Assembly (NCBI GenBank): GCA_963565915.1
Contig: OY751485.1
Coordinates: 5,518,001 to 5,582,000, forward strand
Source: Entoloma clypeatum
Taxonomy: Eukaryota > Basidiomycota > Agaricomycetes > Agaricales > Entolomataceae
Length of the DNA stretch: 64,000 bases
Direction of reading: 5' to 3'
The translations under genes were made by a program, and so were the position numbers. Each line of letters begins with the position of its first letter. The first letter of the stretch is position 1. The notes under the pieces are model-generated. The model was not told where the DNA came from and ran no database searches. It worked only from the letters and a program-made list of their open reading frames with translations. This document shows, in pieces, positions 53,772 through 64,000 of the stretch.

Positions 53772-56700
53772 ATGACACCACCCCCACCACCCATCTGCAT
53801 GCCGTTCAAAATTGGTCGTTCGAAAGGCGGACGTCGTCTTTCATGGTCAAGTTCCGGCACTGCTCACCCCCACGAAATGATACGACAACCATCACAGTCG
53901 CCTACCCCTACCCTCGCCGACGATACCGACGGCCTCACATTTCACTCGGACACGGAAAAGTACGATGACATTCCTGGCACATTGTCTGTTAAAGATGCGA
54001 CAGGGAAAGCGAAGCTGGCACGCTCGAACACGATGACGGGGACGAAAAAGTCGACTACGTCCACCAAGTGGGGCTATGGTTGGGGTGTGGGGCGGAAGGA
54101 GAAGGAGGTCGAGGCTGACCTGGAAGAAGAACCGCCCTCCATGACATCTCAAACTCTGCCGGCTTACCAACCTCCAACGTCACCGCCCACTCGCAGCAAC
54201 ACCATGTCCTCGCAAGCAAGCAAATCTTCACAGGCAAGCAAGTCCTCGCAAGCCAGCAAGGCCACCTACAAGTCACAAGAGACGCACAAAACCCACTCAT
54301 CACACCAGTCCCAAGGGTCGCACATCACGCAAGACCCAAACCTCAAGAGGAATGACTCGCAGCGGAGCTACGCCAGCGGCTCGACCCAGCGAACCGCAGC
54401 CAGCGGAAGCGGCAGCCCGAAGCCCCGGCAGCCACGTCACCAGCATTCCAACGACTCGACCAGTACCCTCGTCGGATCCGCCCTTGACAGGAAAATCAAC
54501 GAAGTGGATTCACTAAGGGACGAGGGAGATACCCATGAGAAATTGGCCGATTTGCGTCGGAATATGGCAAGCCAAACATTGGATTACTAGTGGGTACCTT
54601 ATCCCTGCCTTTGCGAGTCTGAAGCGTTTCTTACGAATCCCAGTATTGTGCCCGGCGAGGATGCCCATGGTTCCGAATACGTCGCTGAAAGCGACCAGCG
54701 ACTGCAATACATATCTGCGTAAGCCCCGATGGCCATCGGTATTCGCTGGAAGGGGCTCATCTTTATTTTTTTTCCAGGTTCTTCGGCAGTGTTGGCACGG
54801 CGGTCGTGACGATGACGGATGCTTACCTTTTCACCGATTCAAGATACTGGCTTCAAGCCCGGCAACAGCTAGATCCCAACTGGAGGCTGATTAAAGCCGG
54901 CGACGTCGGTCAACCGAAGGATTGGATCGAATGGGTGGTCGTGAGTCCAGAAGTCTCTTCGTATCCTGACGCCTTCTTATGCCTTCTTTATCAGGATCGT
55001 GGCAAGGACGCTAGGATTGGTCTCGATGCCCGTATGATCTCGCACGAAAAGGCCACTCTCCTCAACACTCAAATCGCCCATTCGAATTCGAAACTGGTGT
55101 ACCCTCCTCAAAACCTGATAGACCTTATATGGAAAGATAAACCTCAAAAGTCCAAGGCCCCACTATTTCTCCAACCTATTGAATTCACCGGTGCGTTCCC
55201 TGTTTGCGAGCGTGATTTTGCGACTCATCCCGTTCCAGGTGTTAGCGCTGCAACTAAGCTCTTCAAACTACGAGAATGGATCAAACAACAGTCCCCCTCA
55301 ATACCATCGTACTCCAAGGCACCTGCAACGCCCGCCCAAAGGCAGGTAGGGACGCTCATTACACATTTGGCTTCAATAGGTGAGGTGTTGGGATTCATAT
55401 TCCATGCACGTATGCTGGCTGACAAAAACCCATTCCATTCAAAGCCCATCTTCTCAACCTTCGCGGCTCAGACATCCCGCATAATCCGCTTTTCCACGCA
55501 TTCCTTTTCGTCGGTCTTGACAATGCTACTATCTTCTTGGATGCCAGCAAGGTCAACGGGGAGACAGCGGAATACCTCAAATCACTAGGGGTGGAGAGGC
55601 GAGAGTATACCGATCTGTGGACCTTTTTGCGACGGAGGGAGTGGGGTGAAGGGAAGGTGAGAGTCTCCGTTACAAAGAAGGCATCCCATGTCTTTGATCA
55701 CCCGCTACCTAACAGGTCCTGATCTCGCCCGAAACATCTTATGCCATTTCGTTGATGCTCACTCATTATCGATACACTGTCGCGCCATCATGGGTAGAGA
55801 ATGCCATGGCAGTTAAGAATGAGACGGAGCTACAGGGTTTGAGGCATGCATACCTACGGGACGGTGTCGCTTTCGTACGTTCTTCTGGTAATTATCGCCT
55901 CTAGGGACCTCGACTTACTTTTGAAAAAGGTACGATTCCTCGCTTGGCTTGAATCCAAGCTTGCGGACGGCTACGATATCACGGAGTATGAAGCTGCATC
56001 TCGCCTCACAGAATTCCGACGGCACAGCAAGCATTTCATGGGGATCGCCTACAAGTCCATCTCTGCGACAGGCGCCAACGCGGCACTTCCCCACTATACA
56101 CCGAGGAAATCGACGGCAAAGATGATTGACCGAGATACACCATATCTCAAGTACGTGGCTTTCTCTTCCTCTTTGCATCGGCGTTTTCTGAATTCAACTG
56201 TGGTTGCAGTGATTCTGGTGGTCAATACAGAGACGGAACGTGCGATACCACACGAACAGTGCATTTTGGCCGGCCCACCCAAGATCAATGTGAAGCCTAC
56301 ACACGGGTGCTCCAAGGCCATGTACGTTCTCTCTCGGGTGCTCTAAGAATTCATGTACTGAGTCCACGCACTAGATCGCCATCGATAGTGCGGTCTTCCC
56401 TGAAGGCACCTCTGGGAACCAGCTGGATGTCCTGGCGCGCAAAGCCCTTTGGAGGGACGGGTTGAACTACATGGTACGTTCTCCGCAGCCGGAGAGGCTT
56501 TTTTCCCCATGCTTCTGATACTGATCTAGCTGTTCTTGCCTCGCGTTTGCAGCATGGGACCGGCCACGGTTTTGGCTCCTTTTTGACGGTGCATGAAGGG
56601 CCGCAGAGCTTCGCAAGCAGCGTTGCGTTGGTCCCTGGTCATGTCATCACGAACGAACCCGGATTCTGTGAGTCCCCCTATCGCCCCTCCCGTTCCCTTG

Positions 56701-57196
56701 GAAAGATCCGTGACGTTTTGTTTGTATCTGTGTATGCAGATCTTGAAGGCAAATGGGGAATGCGGATCGAGTCGGCACTTGCGGTGCGGCGTGTCAAGGT
56801 GAGTTATCTCAATTGTTCTCTGTATCTGGAAGGACTTGGGGGGCCTGATGGAAAATGGATCTTTATCGACAGACGAGAGGGGAGTTTAATGGGAACGTTT
56901 GGCTTGGTTTTGAACGACTCACCTGCGTGCCGATCCAGACGCGGATGGTCAAAGAGGGCATGCTCACCAAGGAGGAAAAGTCGTGGTTGAAGGTCCGTTT
57001 TTGGACAAGGATTGGATACTATTTGCAACGCTGAAGCTCACAGACAACCCCCTAGGACCACAACCAGCGCTGTTATGAACGAATTGCCCCCCATCTCAGA
57101 GACGACAAACGGGCTTTGAAATGGCTGAAACGGGAAGCGGAACGAGGCATAGGTCTCGCGAGTGGCCCTGTCGGCAGGAGCATCGATTGGGACTGA
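53772..57196 (+). CDS. Xaa-Pro aminopeptidase P (M24B) with N-terminal extension (876 aa, 14 exons)
   Basis: Exons 53772-54589, 54644-54718, 54778-54940, 54995-55190, 55239-55379, 55445-55656, 55716-55874, 55930-56150, 56210-56321, 56375-56473, 56553-56667, 56740-56798, 56873-56992, 57056-57196; every junction keeps frame. It cleaves the N-terminal residue from peptides with Pro in second place, using two metal ions. All five ligands are visible: [15 protein letters not shown] (two Asp), HGTGHGFG (His), TNEPGF (Glu), GMRIES (Glu). The creatinase-like N domain has TDSRYWLQA and LNLRGSDIP. The first 240 or so residues are extra compared with the usual length of about 610: basic, Ser-rich, with SSQASK repeated three times. 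ATG at 53802 is an alternative start. Confidence 0.93.
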
Positions 57197-58696
57197 TCCT
57201 CCTTTTTCTTCGGACATGCCTATTTATTCTCTTTCGCCTTTCTGCTTTCGGCGATGCCCCCCCTCTCATCTTTCATTTCTCTTTCGCTGGACGTGATCTG
57301 TCTTGGCCCGTCCTTGAACAGATCGTCCTTGGATGTAGTTTGTTGTACTTTTAACTGACGCCCTTAGATATCTCACATTGGATGATTCTCAACCCCATCT
57401 ACCACCCCCTATATATAATACATTCCATATATACAACTCGCAACGACGACATGCCCTTGATGCTTTGACGTTTATATTCGTCGTCGTTGATACTATTCAA
57501 TAGATTAAGTGGTTCTACTCACGACGTAAGTACTGATGCTATAGAGAGGATCACACGGCCTATATGCAGCACCAACGCCACCTGCTCCGCGCTATCATCG
57601 AGGGTGATGGGTGGTTGTGGGGGTTGACAAGGTTTACACCCTGCCAGGTATCATATCGATCAGGGAAATCCGTAGAATTCTGTTGGATATACATACGTAC
57701 AGTGGGGGCCCTGTGGTTCCAAGAAGATGTTAGCTGGTCAGCTCTAGCCCCGATCTTTGAGAATATTGAAAAGCCATGGATGGGGCCCCCAAAGAGAAGA
57801 AAAACCCTGTGAAAAAAAGAGTCATGGCATAGGTGATGTTTGAAACGATTCACATTCCACCGAGCATTCAGACCCCCAATGACGGGCGAAATCGTGACAT
57901 TCAGCCCAAGTGGAAAGCGCTACCCTGACTGAGATGCGTTAACGTTGCATACTATACTTATGTTGATATACGACAGACTTACATGTGATGGTAGCACCGC
58001 TGAGGGGGGGGGGGGGGGGGGGGGGGAGGTCGGAAACATCTATAGAAACGTAGTTGCGTCTGGTTCGTCGGACGCGTCTAGGCTGGCAGGGCACTGGCAT
58101 GGGTATACCCATCCCAAGTCATGACTCCAGACTGATTCAACGAATTATATTATCATGAGAAGTCGACATACCGAATCTCTTTTGAGATCCTCCTCACCCC
58201 GGATGAAAATATCGTCTGAGCTCACCTTGCAAGTTATCCGAAAAGCACTGGTAGGAGTTATATGCAGAGAGCCGCCCTCGACTTTTCTATTCATGTGAGT
58301 AAAAAGACAACATTCACTGGCAGCATGCGAAAAGGCTTGATTGTATTGCGAGTTCCGTATCCTGTTCATGTGCTAAACCGAAGTATAAAATATGGCGGAG
58401 TCGAGCCACCGAATTTCAGAGGAAGATCTGGATGAGGGATGTTGGGTCTTACACTGGATTTAAGTGGTTTTGCGGGGGAAAAACAGTCAGGAAACTGAAC
58501 GCTTCGTCGGCACAGGGCATAGGGCAGTTGATGCGTTCATTTGGCACGATGATGGCTCTGCTACCGTTAATTCAACTGATGCCAGCGTTAGCGAACGATA
58601 TCAATGAAACGAAGGACCCATAAGTTTTGGAATTGATATGCCATACGTGACCTAGTACAGAAATCTGAACGCCAGCAAGAACGGGGTCTCAACTAC
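57197..58696. other. intergenic with a 23-G run
   Basis: No supported gene. 58004-58026 is an uninterrupted run of 23 G. Short frames at 57564-57812 (+) and 58145-58369 (-) have no domain. Confidence 0.45.
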
Positions 58697-60199
58697 TCAC
58701 GACATCAACGGGGGCGGGGTTGCAGCTGCGTCCTTCCTCTGAATCAGCGCATGTGTCCATGGTTCGCTTGTCGGATAGTAAATCATCTTGTTCCCCGGTA
58801 CCCTCTCATCTAACTCTGCGCATCTTTCGATGAAAACCGGGCAAGAGTAATCCCAGGTCGCATGACCCGGCGTTCTGCACGAAATGCAATAGTAAGATCT
58901 GCTCCTGCACGCCCCAGTTCTGTGCCCTTGAGTTTCTCCACATTTCCCGCATCTCTCCTGTTTGGTGCAGCCCTGCGCAAAATGGTCCCACCCCTGGCAT
59001 CGCCAGCATCGGAGCGGCGTGCGTACTCGGACTTTCTCCACGGGCTTCTTGTCTGAGTTAAATATGATACCTTCCTTGATGAGTTTGTTCGCTAGGTCTC
59101 GTGAGGTGATGAAGGCTTCGACGAACGCGACGGTTTGTTTTGGGTCACGACGCTCAAGAGACTTGATCCAGCGCATGGAGTCTATGGAACCATTTGGAAG
59201 CCCGTTGTCGATCTCCAACTTTTCAATCGCCTCCTGGCTGTCGATTTGGAATGTGATCGGGACGGAACGAATGATCACTGGGCAACTTTCGTGTTTGGAA
59301 GATTGCTGGTCTGATTTCAGCAATGATGCACTCTTGTATTCTGTATGCCGCAAGTCGGTGAATTCTTCGGCCCACGATGTGACAGACAGTGGAATTTCAA
59401 TCGTGACATTCTTTACATCGATCCTGTCGAAGAAGTCCCGGATATGGGCTTCCTCGCGACTTGCGACGAGGACCTTTACAGGAAGGCCATGCGTCACAAC
59501 GAGCTCGAAAATATGTGACAGTATCCGTAATTGGTCGATGTCGGCTTTGCACTCATCCAACCCGTCAATCACTATCATGAGGAACGGCGAGGTGGTAGAG
59601 GTGGATCCTGCATTGGACAAGAGGGACTGAAGGGGTTGGGTTATCAATTTCTTCAGTTGGATCTCGGACGTCTGACAGATGATCGTGGCGTCGTCCTCGA
59701 CGGCTGCGTTAAATTGACGGTCGAATTTCAAGTGCGATTGTCGGAACAAAATTGGTGATAGAATCAAGAGACCTATTGTTGCGACAGAAGAAAAAGCTGC
59801 TGAATAGTTGACAACGTTCTGCCCAGAGATCTGAAATGGTTTGCGAGATCGCGGATTTCCCTGTTCCCGGAGGACCACGAAGCCAACAAATCTTTGCTCC
59901 CTCAGTGTTACCATCATTGATCCAGTTAGAAATGTCCTCTAACACTTGGTGCTGCGTTCCAGGAAGGCAGCGTGGTGCAGAATTCCGCGCTTCAGAATTG
60001 TGAGCAGCACCTGGGGAGGATACGCTGAGGAGTATGCCTGAACGGCCATCTTTGTCAATTAAGTAGTGCGTGTCCAGTCAAGCGAGTTCTCACCAGTTAT
60101 CGACCCGCCTCCATAGTTCGAGATATTCAACTGATCTCCATTGATATTGGTGAACGAGCTATGTGAGAATGAGAGGCTTTGTGATCGAGAAAGTGCCAT
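58697..60199 (-). pseudogene. NACHT NTPase fused to LINE ORF1-like zinc-knuckle region, frameshifted
   Basis: Start ATG at 60199 (MALSRSQSLSFSHSSF), intron 60050-60093, then a typical basidiomycete NACHT entry (APRCLPGTQHQVLEDI) with Walker A GPPGTGKS near 59860 and Walker B MIVIDGLDEC near 59560. A one-base shift lies near 59720-59730 between FVPTIALEI and FNAAVEDD. The second frame continues without stop from Walker B through about 59290 into sequence typical of Tad-like LINE ORF1: IIRSVPITFQ, then three knuckles (CWRCQGWDHFAQGC, CGKCGETQGHRTGAC, CISCRTPGHATWDYSC), ending at 58697. NACHT proteins are signalling NTPases of fungal non-self recognition. Missing: any repeat domain and the LINE reverse transcriptase. 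Confidence 0.78.
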
Positions 60200-61105
60200 C
60201 AGAGATTCTGGAGAAACTGCTAGGCGTGTTGCTCCCCTTGAGCTATCCTGCGGCTAAGCGTAACTGAATGTTACTTGTGTAAAGGAGAATAGGCGCTCGG
60301 GCCGAGTTCGGACACTCGTCTATTTATACACAGGCCCAGGTATGCAACACGTTCCAACATCCAAGAATCCCCCAAGGATGAATAGATTTGACCTGTTCGG
60401 CGTCTCGGAGCGTGAATACAAGCCTTGAACTCGCTAGAACACACCTTCTGTACCCTGGCAACATGATTGTCAGACGTAGAAGATGTCCAAGACTTCAGGG
60501 AAGGATGGTCTTGTCCTCAACGTCAAATAGTTGAACCGTGGGGCAAGGCATTCTGAGGCTAGGGCTAGAATAGGGTGTTGAGTTGGGAAAGCAGCGTCAC
60601 GTTTAGGGCCACATGGCCACATGCTCACATCAGGGGTGGGACCTCGCAATTGACATCGCCAAAATTCGAATCCGAAGAAATTTTTGCGTGATTCATTTGG
60701 AAGCCTTTCCATCCGAAGATAAATGCGCCCGAGAAAAAAAAAGAAGAGGTTCTTGATCCCTTGGTACAAAACGTGTCATGACATACTGGTGGGTGTGGCA
60801 TATCATGGGCAACAAGTTCAGGTAGGTGGCAGTGCCGAAATAGGACCGGCATTTCCGGCATTGATGATGGGTTGATTGTGGCCGACTTTCGGACGACTCA
60901 TGATCTTCAGGCTGATAAGAGTCCAAAGGGAAAATTGGAGATCGATATCGATCAAACCCAGTGACATGCAGCATCGATCCCCCAGGCCTGCTTCCTTGTA
61001 GACATTGGGCTGTTGTTCTGCATACCATTCGTGGCGTGGTGTAGGACCTCTCCTCGTCCACGAGTTCCCCTCCAGGCCCCTCTTATATTCTAAACACTAT
61101 CGCTG
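60200..61105. other. no gene recognised
   Basis: Divergent promoter region between the NACHT chimera (minus) and the F-box gene (plus). A 122-codon minus frame (60693-61061) has two CxxC-like cysteines but no recognised family. Confidence 0.35.
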
Positions 61106-62521
61106 ATGGGGGCCATAGGCTCGCACATGCCCACCACCCCTTATCTCCCGCAAGAGCTCATCGACCACATCATCGACCACCTCTACGATGACCGCCTCAC
61201 ACTGAACAACTGCTCCCGAGTGAACCGAGCATGGCTGCCGACAAGCCGCCTCCACCTCTTTACCAAGGTTTCGCTCACAATCTCCCCAGCCAACACCCTG
61301 GTCCCGACAGAGCTCTGCAAACGACTGTACCACCTCCTCTCAACCTCCCCATCCTTGATTCCCAACATCCGCGAGCTCGACATCTGCGAGGGGAGCCCGG
61401 GGCAGCCTGCACAGGCCGCACCACAATCCATCCGCTCGACGACATGGGTCACGACGGAGCGGACGTTCCCCCCACTCCTGAATATGCTCACACATCTCAA
61501 GCGCGTGGAATTCAGCGCGCAAGCAACGTTGCACTGGGCCACGCTGCCTCCTGCCCTGCAGAACGCGTTGCGTCACGTGTTCGGCCTCGCTTCCCTCACA
61601 TACATTCGCCTCAAGTCGTGGTCATTCACGAGCTTCGGAGATCTTGCGGACCTCCTTGCGTGCTGTCAGAATCTCAAAGGGCTCGCCTTGTCGTCCACCA
61701 GGGTCTGCAATGATTCTGGGGATCTCTATGTTGGTCCGCTGCCAGTGATTGAGACCGAACCCGGGCCCTCCATCGAGGAATCCGACGGCGTGCCGGGGGG
61801 GAGCGATACGGCGGTTGAAGTTCCCAGGAGGTGTGGTCTCGAGTTCTTGACGCTCGACTACGTTGACTTTGGGTATCTGGGGTATTGGTTGTTGAGCCAG
61901 CAATCAACCGTGGACCTGAAGAGTCTGCGTGAACTGCGCGTTGCCCACTTCCACGACGTCACAGCGATAGAACGGGTTCTCGTCGCGACGGGGGGCTCCC
62001 TCGAACACTTCCACCTCAAACCTGGACCCTGGGATGGTACGTTTATCCTTTTTTTTCTTCCCTTCTTCAACCTCCACAGCCCGCGTCATTCCTCTTTTTT
62101 TTACTACTACATGCTTACAGTGTATTCCTTCAACCTCGCTCTCAACTCCGGCCTCCGCTGCCTCCGACTGACGCTCGAAGATCCCAATCACGCACTCGCA
62201 TGGGTCAAGACCCTCGTCTGCAGCCTCGCATCCACCAACGTCCTCGAGCGTATCGGGGTCGAGTTCTACACCGATCTAAAGCTGATGGCCGAAGGCTGGG
62301 CAGAACTAGACGCGCTTCTCCTGCGTCCAGAACTCACCTCACTACGCCAAGTTGACATCGGGCTCTTTGCCGCGCCGTCGCATGCGGAGTTCATCAGAGT
62401 GAAAGAAGAACTTGCGGGGCTGAGCGCGCGCGGCGTGCTCAGGGTGTATCAGCTCGGGATCAAGAGCCAGCGGTCGAGCCGGCAACTTATGCCGAGGGTC
62501 AGCCGGTATGAGAATAATTGA
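61106..62521 (+). CDS. F-box-like protein (443 aa after splicing)
   Basis: ATG at 61106. N-terminal F-box-like motif LPQELIDHIIDHLYDDRLTL, then NCSRVNRAWLPTSRLHLF, typical of agaricomycete F-box proteins. Leucine-rich segments follow (LTHLKRVEFSAQ, LTYIRLKSWSFTSF, LKGLALSSTRV, LRCLRLTLEDP). An intron of 84 nt at 62037-62120 (GTACGT...TTACAG) has no in-frame stop, so the unspliced frame is also open and would add 28 hydrophobic, Phe/Tyr-rich residues. The spliced form reads PWDVYSFNLAL, which fits better. Role: presumed SCF substrate adaptor. Confidence 0.82.
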   Translation: MGAIGSHMPTTPYLPQELIDHIIDHLYDDRLTLNNCSRVNRAWLPTSRLHLFTKVSLTISPANTLVPTELCKRLYHLLSTSPSLIPNIRELDICEGSPGQPAQAAPQSIRSTTWVTTERTFPPLLNMLTHLKRVEFSAQATLHWATLPPALQNALRHVFGLASLTYIRLKSWSFTSFGDLADLLACCQNLKGLALSSTRVCNDSGDLYVGPLPVIETEPGPSIEESDGVPGGSDTAVEVPRRCGLEFLTLDYVDFGYLGYWLLSQQSTVDLKSLRELRVAHFHDVTAIERVLVATGGSLEHFHLKPGPWDGTFILFFLPFFNLHSPRHSSFFYYYMLTVYSFNLALNSGLRCLRLTLEDPNHALAWVKTLVCSLASTNVLERIGVEFYTDLKLMAEGWAELDALLLRPELTSLRQVDIGLFAAPSHAEFIRVKEELAGLSARGVLRVYQLGIKSQRSSRQLMPRVSRYENN

Positions 62522-62768
62522 ATTATAGGGGGGATTCAAGGTGTCGACCTCGGGTCGAAACATGCAAATGTAAGTAAATACACAGAGATCCAGGAGAGAG
62601 GGCCCGGAGCACACAGAACGGATGGGTCAGCAGACATTGGGGGGGGGGGGGGGGGCTATGTATTCTATTACCTTCTGCTAAGGCAGTTGTGTGTGATGAT
62701 GGCGTGGGGGGAGTGGTGCTATGGTATATGGATGTGGAGCGGTGGATATAACATATGCCGAGAAATGG
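62522..62768. other. convergent intergenic stretch with a G run
   Basis: 17 consecutive G at 62639-62655 between the F-box stop and the G-alpha stop codon. Confidence 0.5.
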
Positions 62769-64000
62769 TCATACGAGGCCGATCTGTGAGACGTGTTTGT
62801 GCAGGATTACTTCTCCCACTGTGTGATGACCATAAACCGCCGATTCAGCTCCATGTTTCGTGATTGTAAATTCTCGTAGATGGGTACTTGCCGTTTGCGA
62901 TTATACTATGTGTTGCTTTGATATCCTAAGGTCAAAAAAAAAATAATCGATACTTTGGAACTGTGGTCAGATGCATAGGGTGAATATCGACGCACCAGCA
63001 TGGAAGTGAAATGCTGTAAGATTATCATCATCATGAGAAAGTGATTTTCTCTGACCTGAGTAGATATGAACTCACGGCATATATAGATCGTGCCGAAGAA
63101 GAGACGTCTTTCCTCCGATGCACCTGCATGAAATGTGTCCTAAAATATTCTGAAACGCTTTCATACGTGTTTGGCCTGTCGCCATAACTTGTGATACTGT
63201 GACGGAATAAAGCAAAAGATCAGAATTAGCATCGAAAAAGTTGATCATGAGAACGCACTATTTTCGGACTTTCACGCCGGCCTTCAGCTTCTGTTTCAGC
63301 AAATCAGCCTGTTGACAAACGAGTTCAGCGGTGAGTGCCAAAATCCGCGAGAAAAAATAAGAGGAGGAGAATGGAATGTCGGAAGGAGGAGCAATGAGGT
63401 GTTTCTCCCGTCTTAGGAAACTCGTCTTGCTGGTCCGCCGACGGGTAAAGTTGGGAAACATACCTTATTTAGCAACAGTACGATCTGAGCGTCCTTCAAA
63501 AGTTTGTTGGAACATATCGCGGTGAAGAGTTGCAACGAGTCATTGATTCGATTCGTCTTCGGATCTTCCTCGAGATACTGGAGAACCATGAGGTGTTAAA
63601 GCGGGTGGAGCAGAGAAGGCGGAGCACCCCCAAACCTGGTCAAATGCGCTGATCGGGGCTAGGGAAGGAGAGAGAGTTTGAATGAACCTGACGAACGTTA
63701 CGTTAAAAGGGCTGGACTCTACATACCAAGAAAAATTATCGCCGTCGCTTACATCAACAGATATCGGTCAGCTTGATGTAGTGGGGTATCAAGGTGGCGC
63801 GGAAACTCACCATCATCGAAGTATGGCACCCACGCGTGCCGCTTGGGGATAGACCGATGAGAGACGAGTTGAAACGAACGAACAATCATCATCATACCTG
63901 ACCACGCTAGACCATTGGTTCATCAATATCAGCTTACGAGTATACTGGATATATATCGTAAAAACACCGACGTACCGCGCCGCCGACGTCATATAGTTTC
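62769..64000 (-). CDS. G-protein alpha subunit, divergent, C-terminal ~164 residues (5' end outside window)
   Basis: Minus-strand exons: 64000-63976, 63906-63898, 63841-63811, 63747-63727, 63658-63636, 63577-63464, 63308-63259, 63196-63076, 63013-62996, 62925-62892, 62818-62769 (TGA). All joins keep frame. Motifs: switch II YDVGGARGQRHAW, IIFLAPISAFDQ, the base-binding NKAD (LLLNKADLLKQKL), ITSYGDRPNT, HFTSML, DIKATHSI (in place of TCAT) and C terminus SQIGLV. It binds GTP and relays receptor signals at the plasma membrane. The catalytic Gln of DVGGQ is Ala, so GTP hydrolysis is probably weak. It fits the expanded divergent G-alpha group of mushrooms. The intron 62819-62891 has a GC donor (GCAAGT). 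Confidence 0.93.

Noticed and set aside
57560..57853. Possible LINE ORF2 continuation downstream of the zinc-knuckle chimera
   Set aside because: No endonuclease or reverse transcriptase motif; unrelated short frame.

Overview
This looks like a chromosome segment from an agaricomycete (mushroom-forming) basidiomycete. Genes have many short introns (about 44-155 nt). Recognisable families include a Cps1-type family-2 glycosyltransferase, F-box proteins typical of Agaricomycetes, a DUF6532-like gene, a divergent G-protein alpha subunit and a NACHT NTPase. Mobile elements are fungal chromoviruses and Ty1/copia elements. There are no bacterial features. Exon structures were read by eye from splice sites and protein-family fit, so edges are predictions.

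Positions 1-32.4 kb are a retrotransposon nest. Three copies of one Ty3/gypsy chromovirus family lie on the minus strand: A (1-9366, leaving the window on the left), B (11008-17897, truncated 5' LTR) and C (18731-24829, complete, target duplication ACTGT). Copia-1 (1972-7698, duplication CGGAT) sits inside gypsy A. Copia-2 (25669-31499, duplication TCGAA) has an intact 1596-residue Gag-Pol frame and interrupts a DUF6532-like host gene. A solo copia LTR lies at 32083-32388 (duplication GGTCT). The space between gypsy copies holds a 20-bp-unit minisatellite and a small palindrome-ended element; a 200-N assembly gap falls inside the minisatellite.

The most interesting signals are in these elements. 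Copia-2 carries a 62-nt GT-AG intron-like segment exactly at the Gag/protease boundary, and copia-1 lacks precisely that segment, as if copied from spliced RNA. Unspliced RNA would encode Gag-Pol and spliced RNA only Gag. In all three gypsy copies the primer-binding site is not tRNA-like: it is an 11-nt reverse complement of LTR sequence about 33 nt downstream of a TATA box, the arrangement of Tf1/sushi self-priming elements.

Positions 32.4-64 kb are more gene-like: a foldback element, an intron-containing tRNA-Ser(GCT), a possible small secreted peptide, a broken MAPR/Dap1 gene, the glycosyltransferase, a broken and an intact F-box gene in tandem, a membrane protein with a proline-rich tail, aminopeptidase P with a long N-terminal extension, a NACHT/LINE-ORF1 chimera, a second F-box-like gene and the 3' part of a G-alpha gene whose catalytic glutamine is replaced by alanine. 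These host genes show no operon-like organisation.
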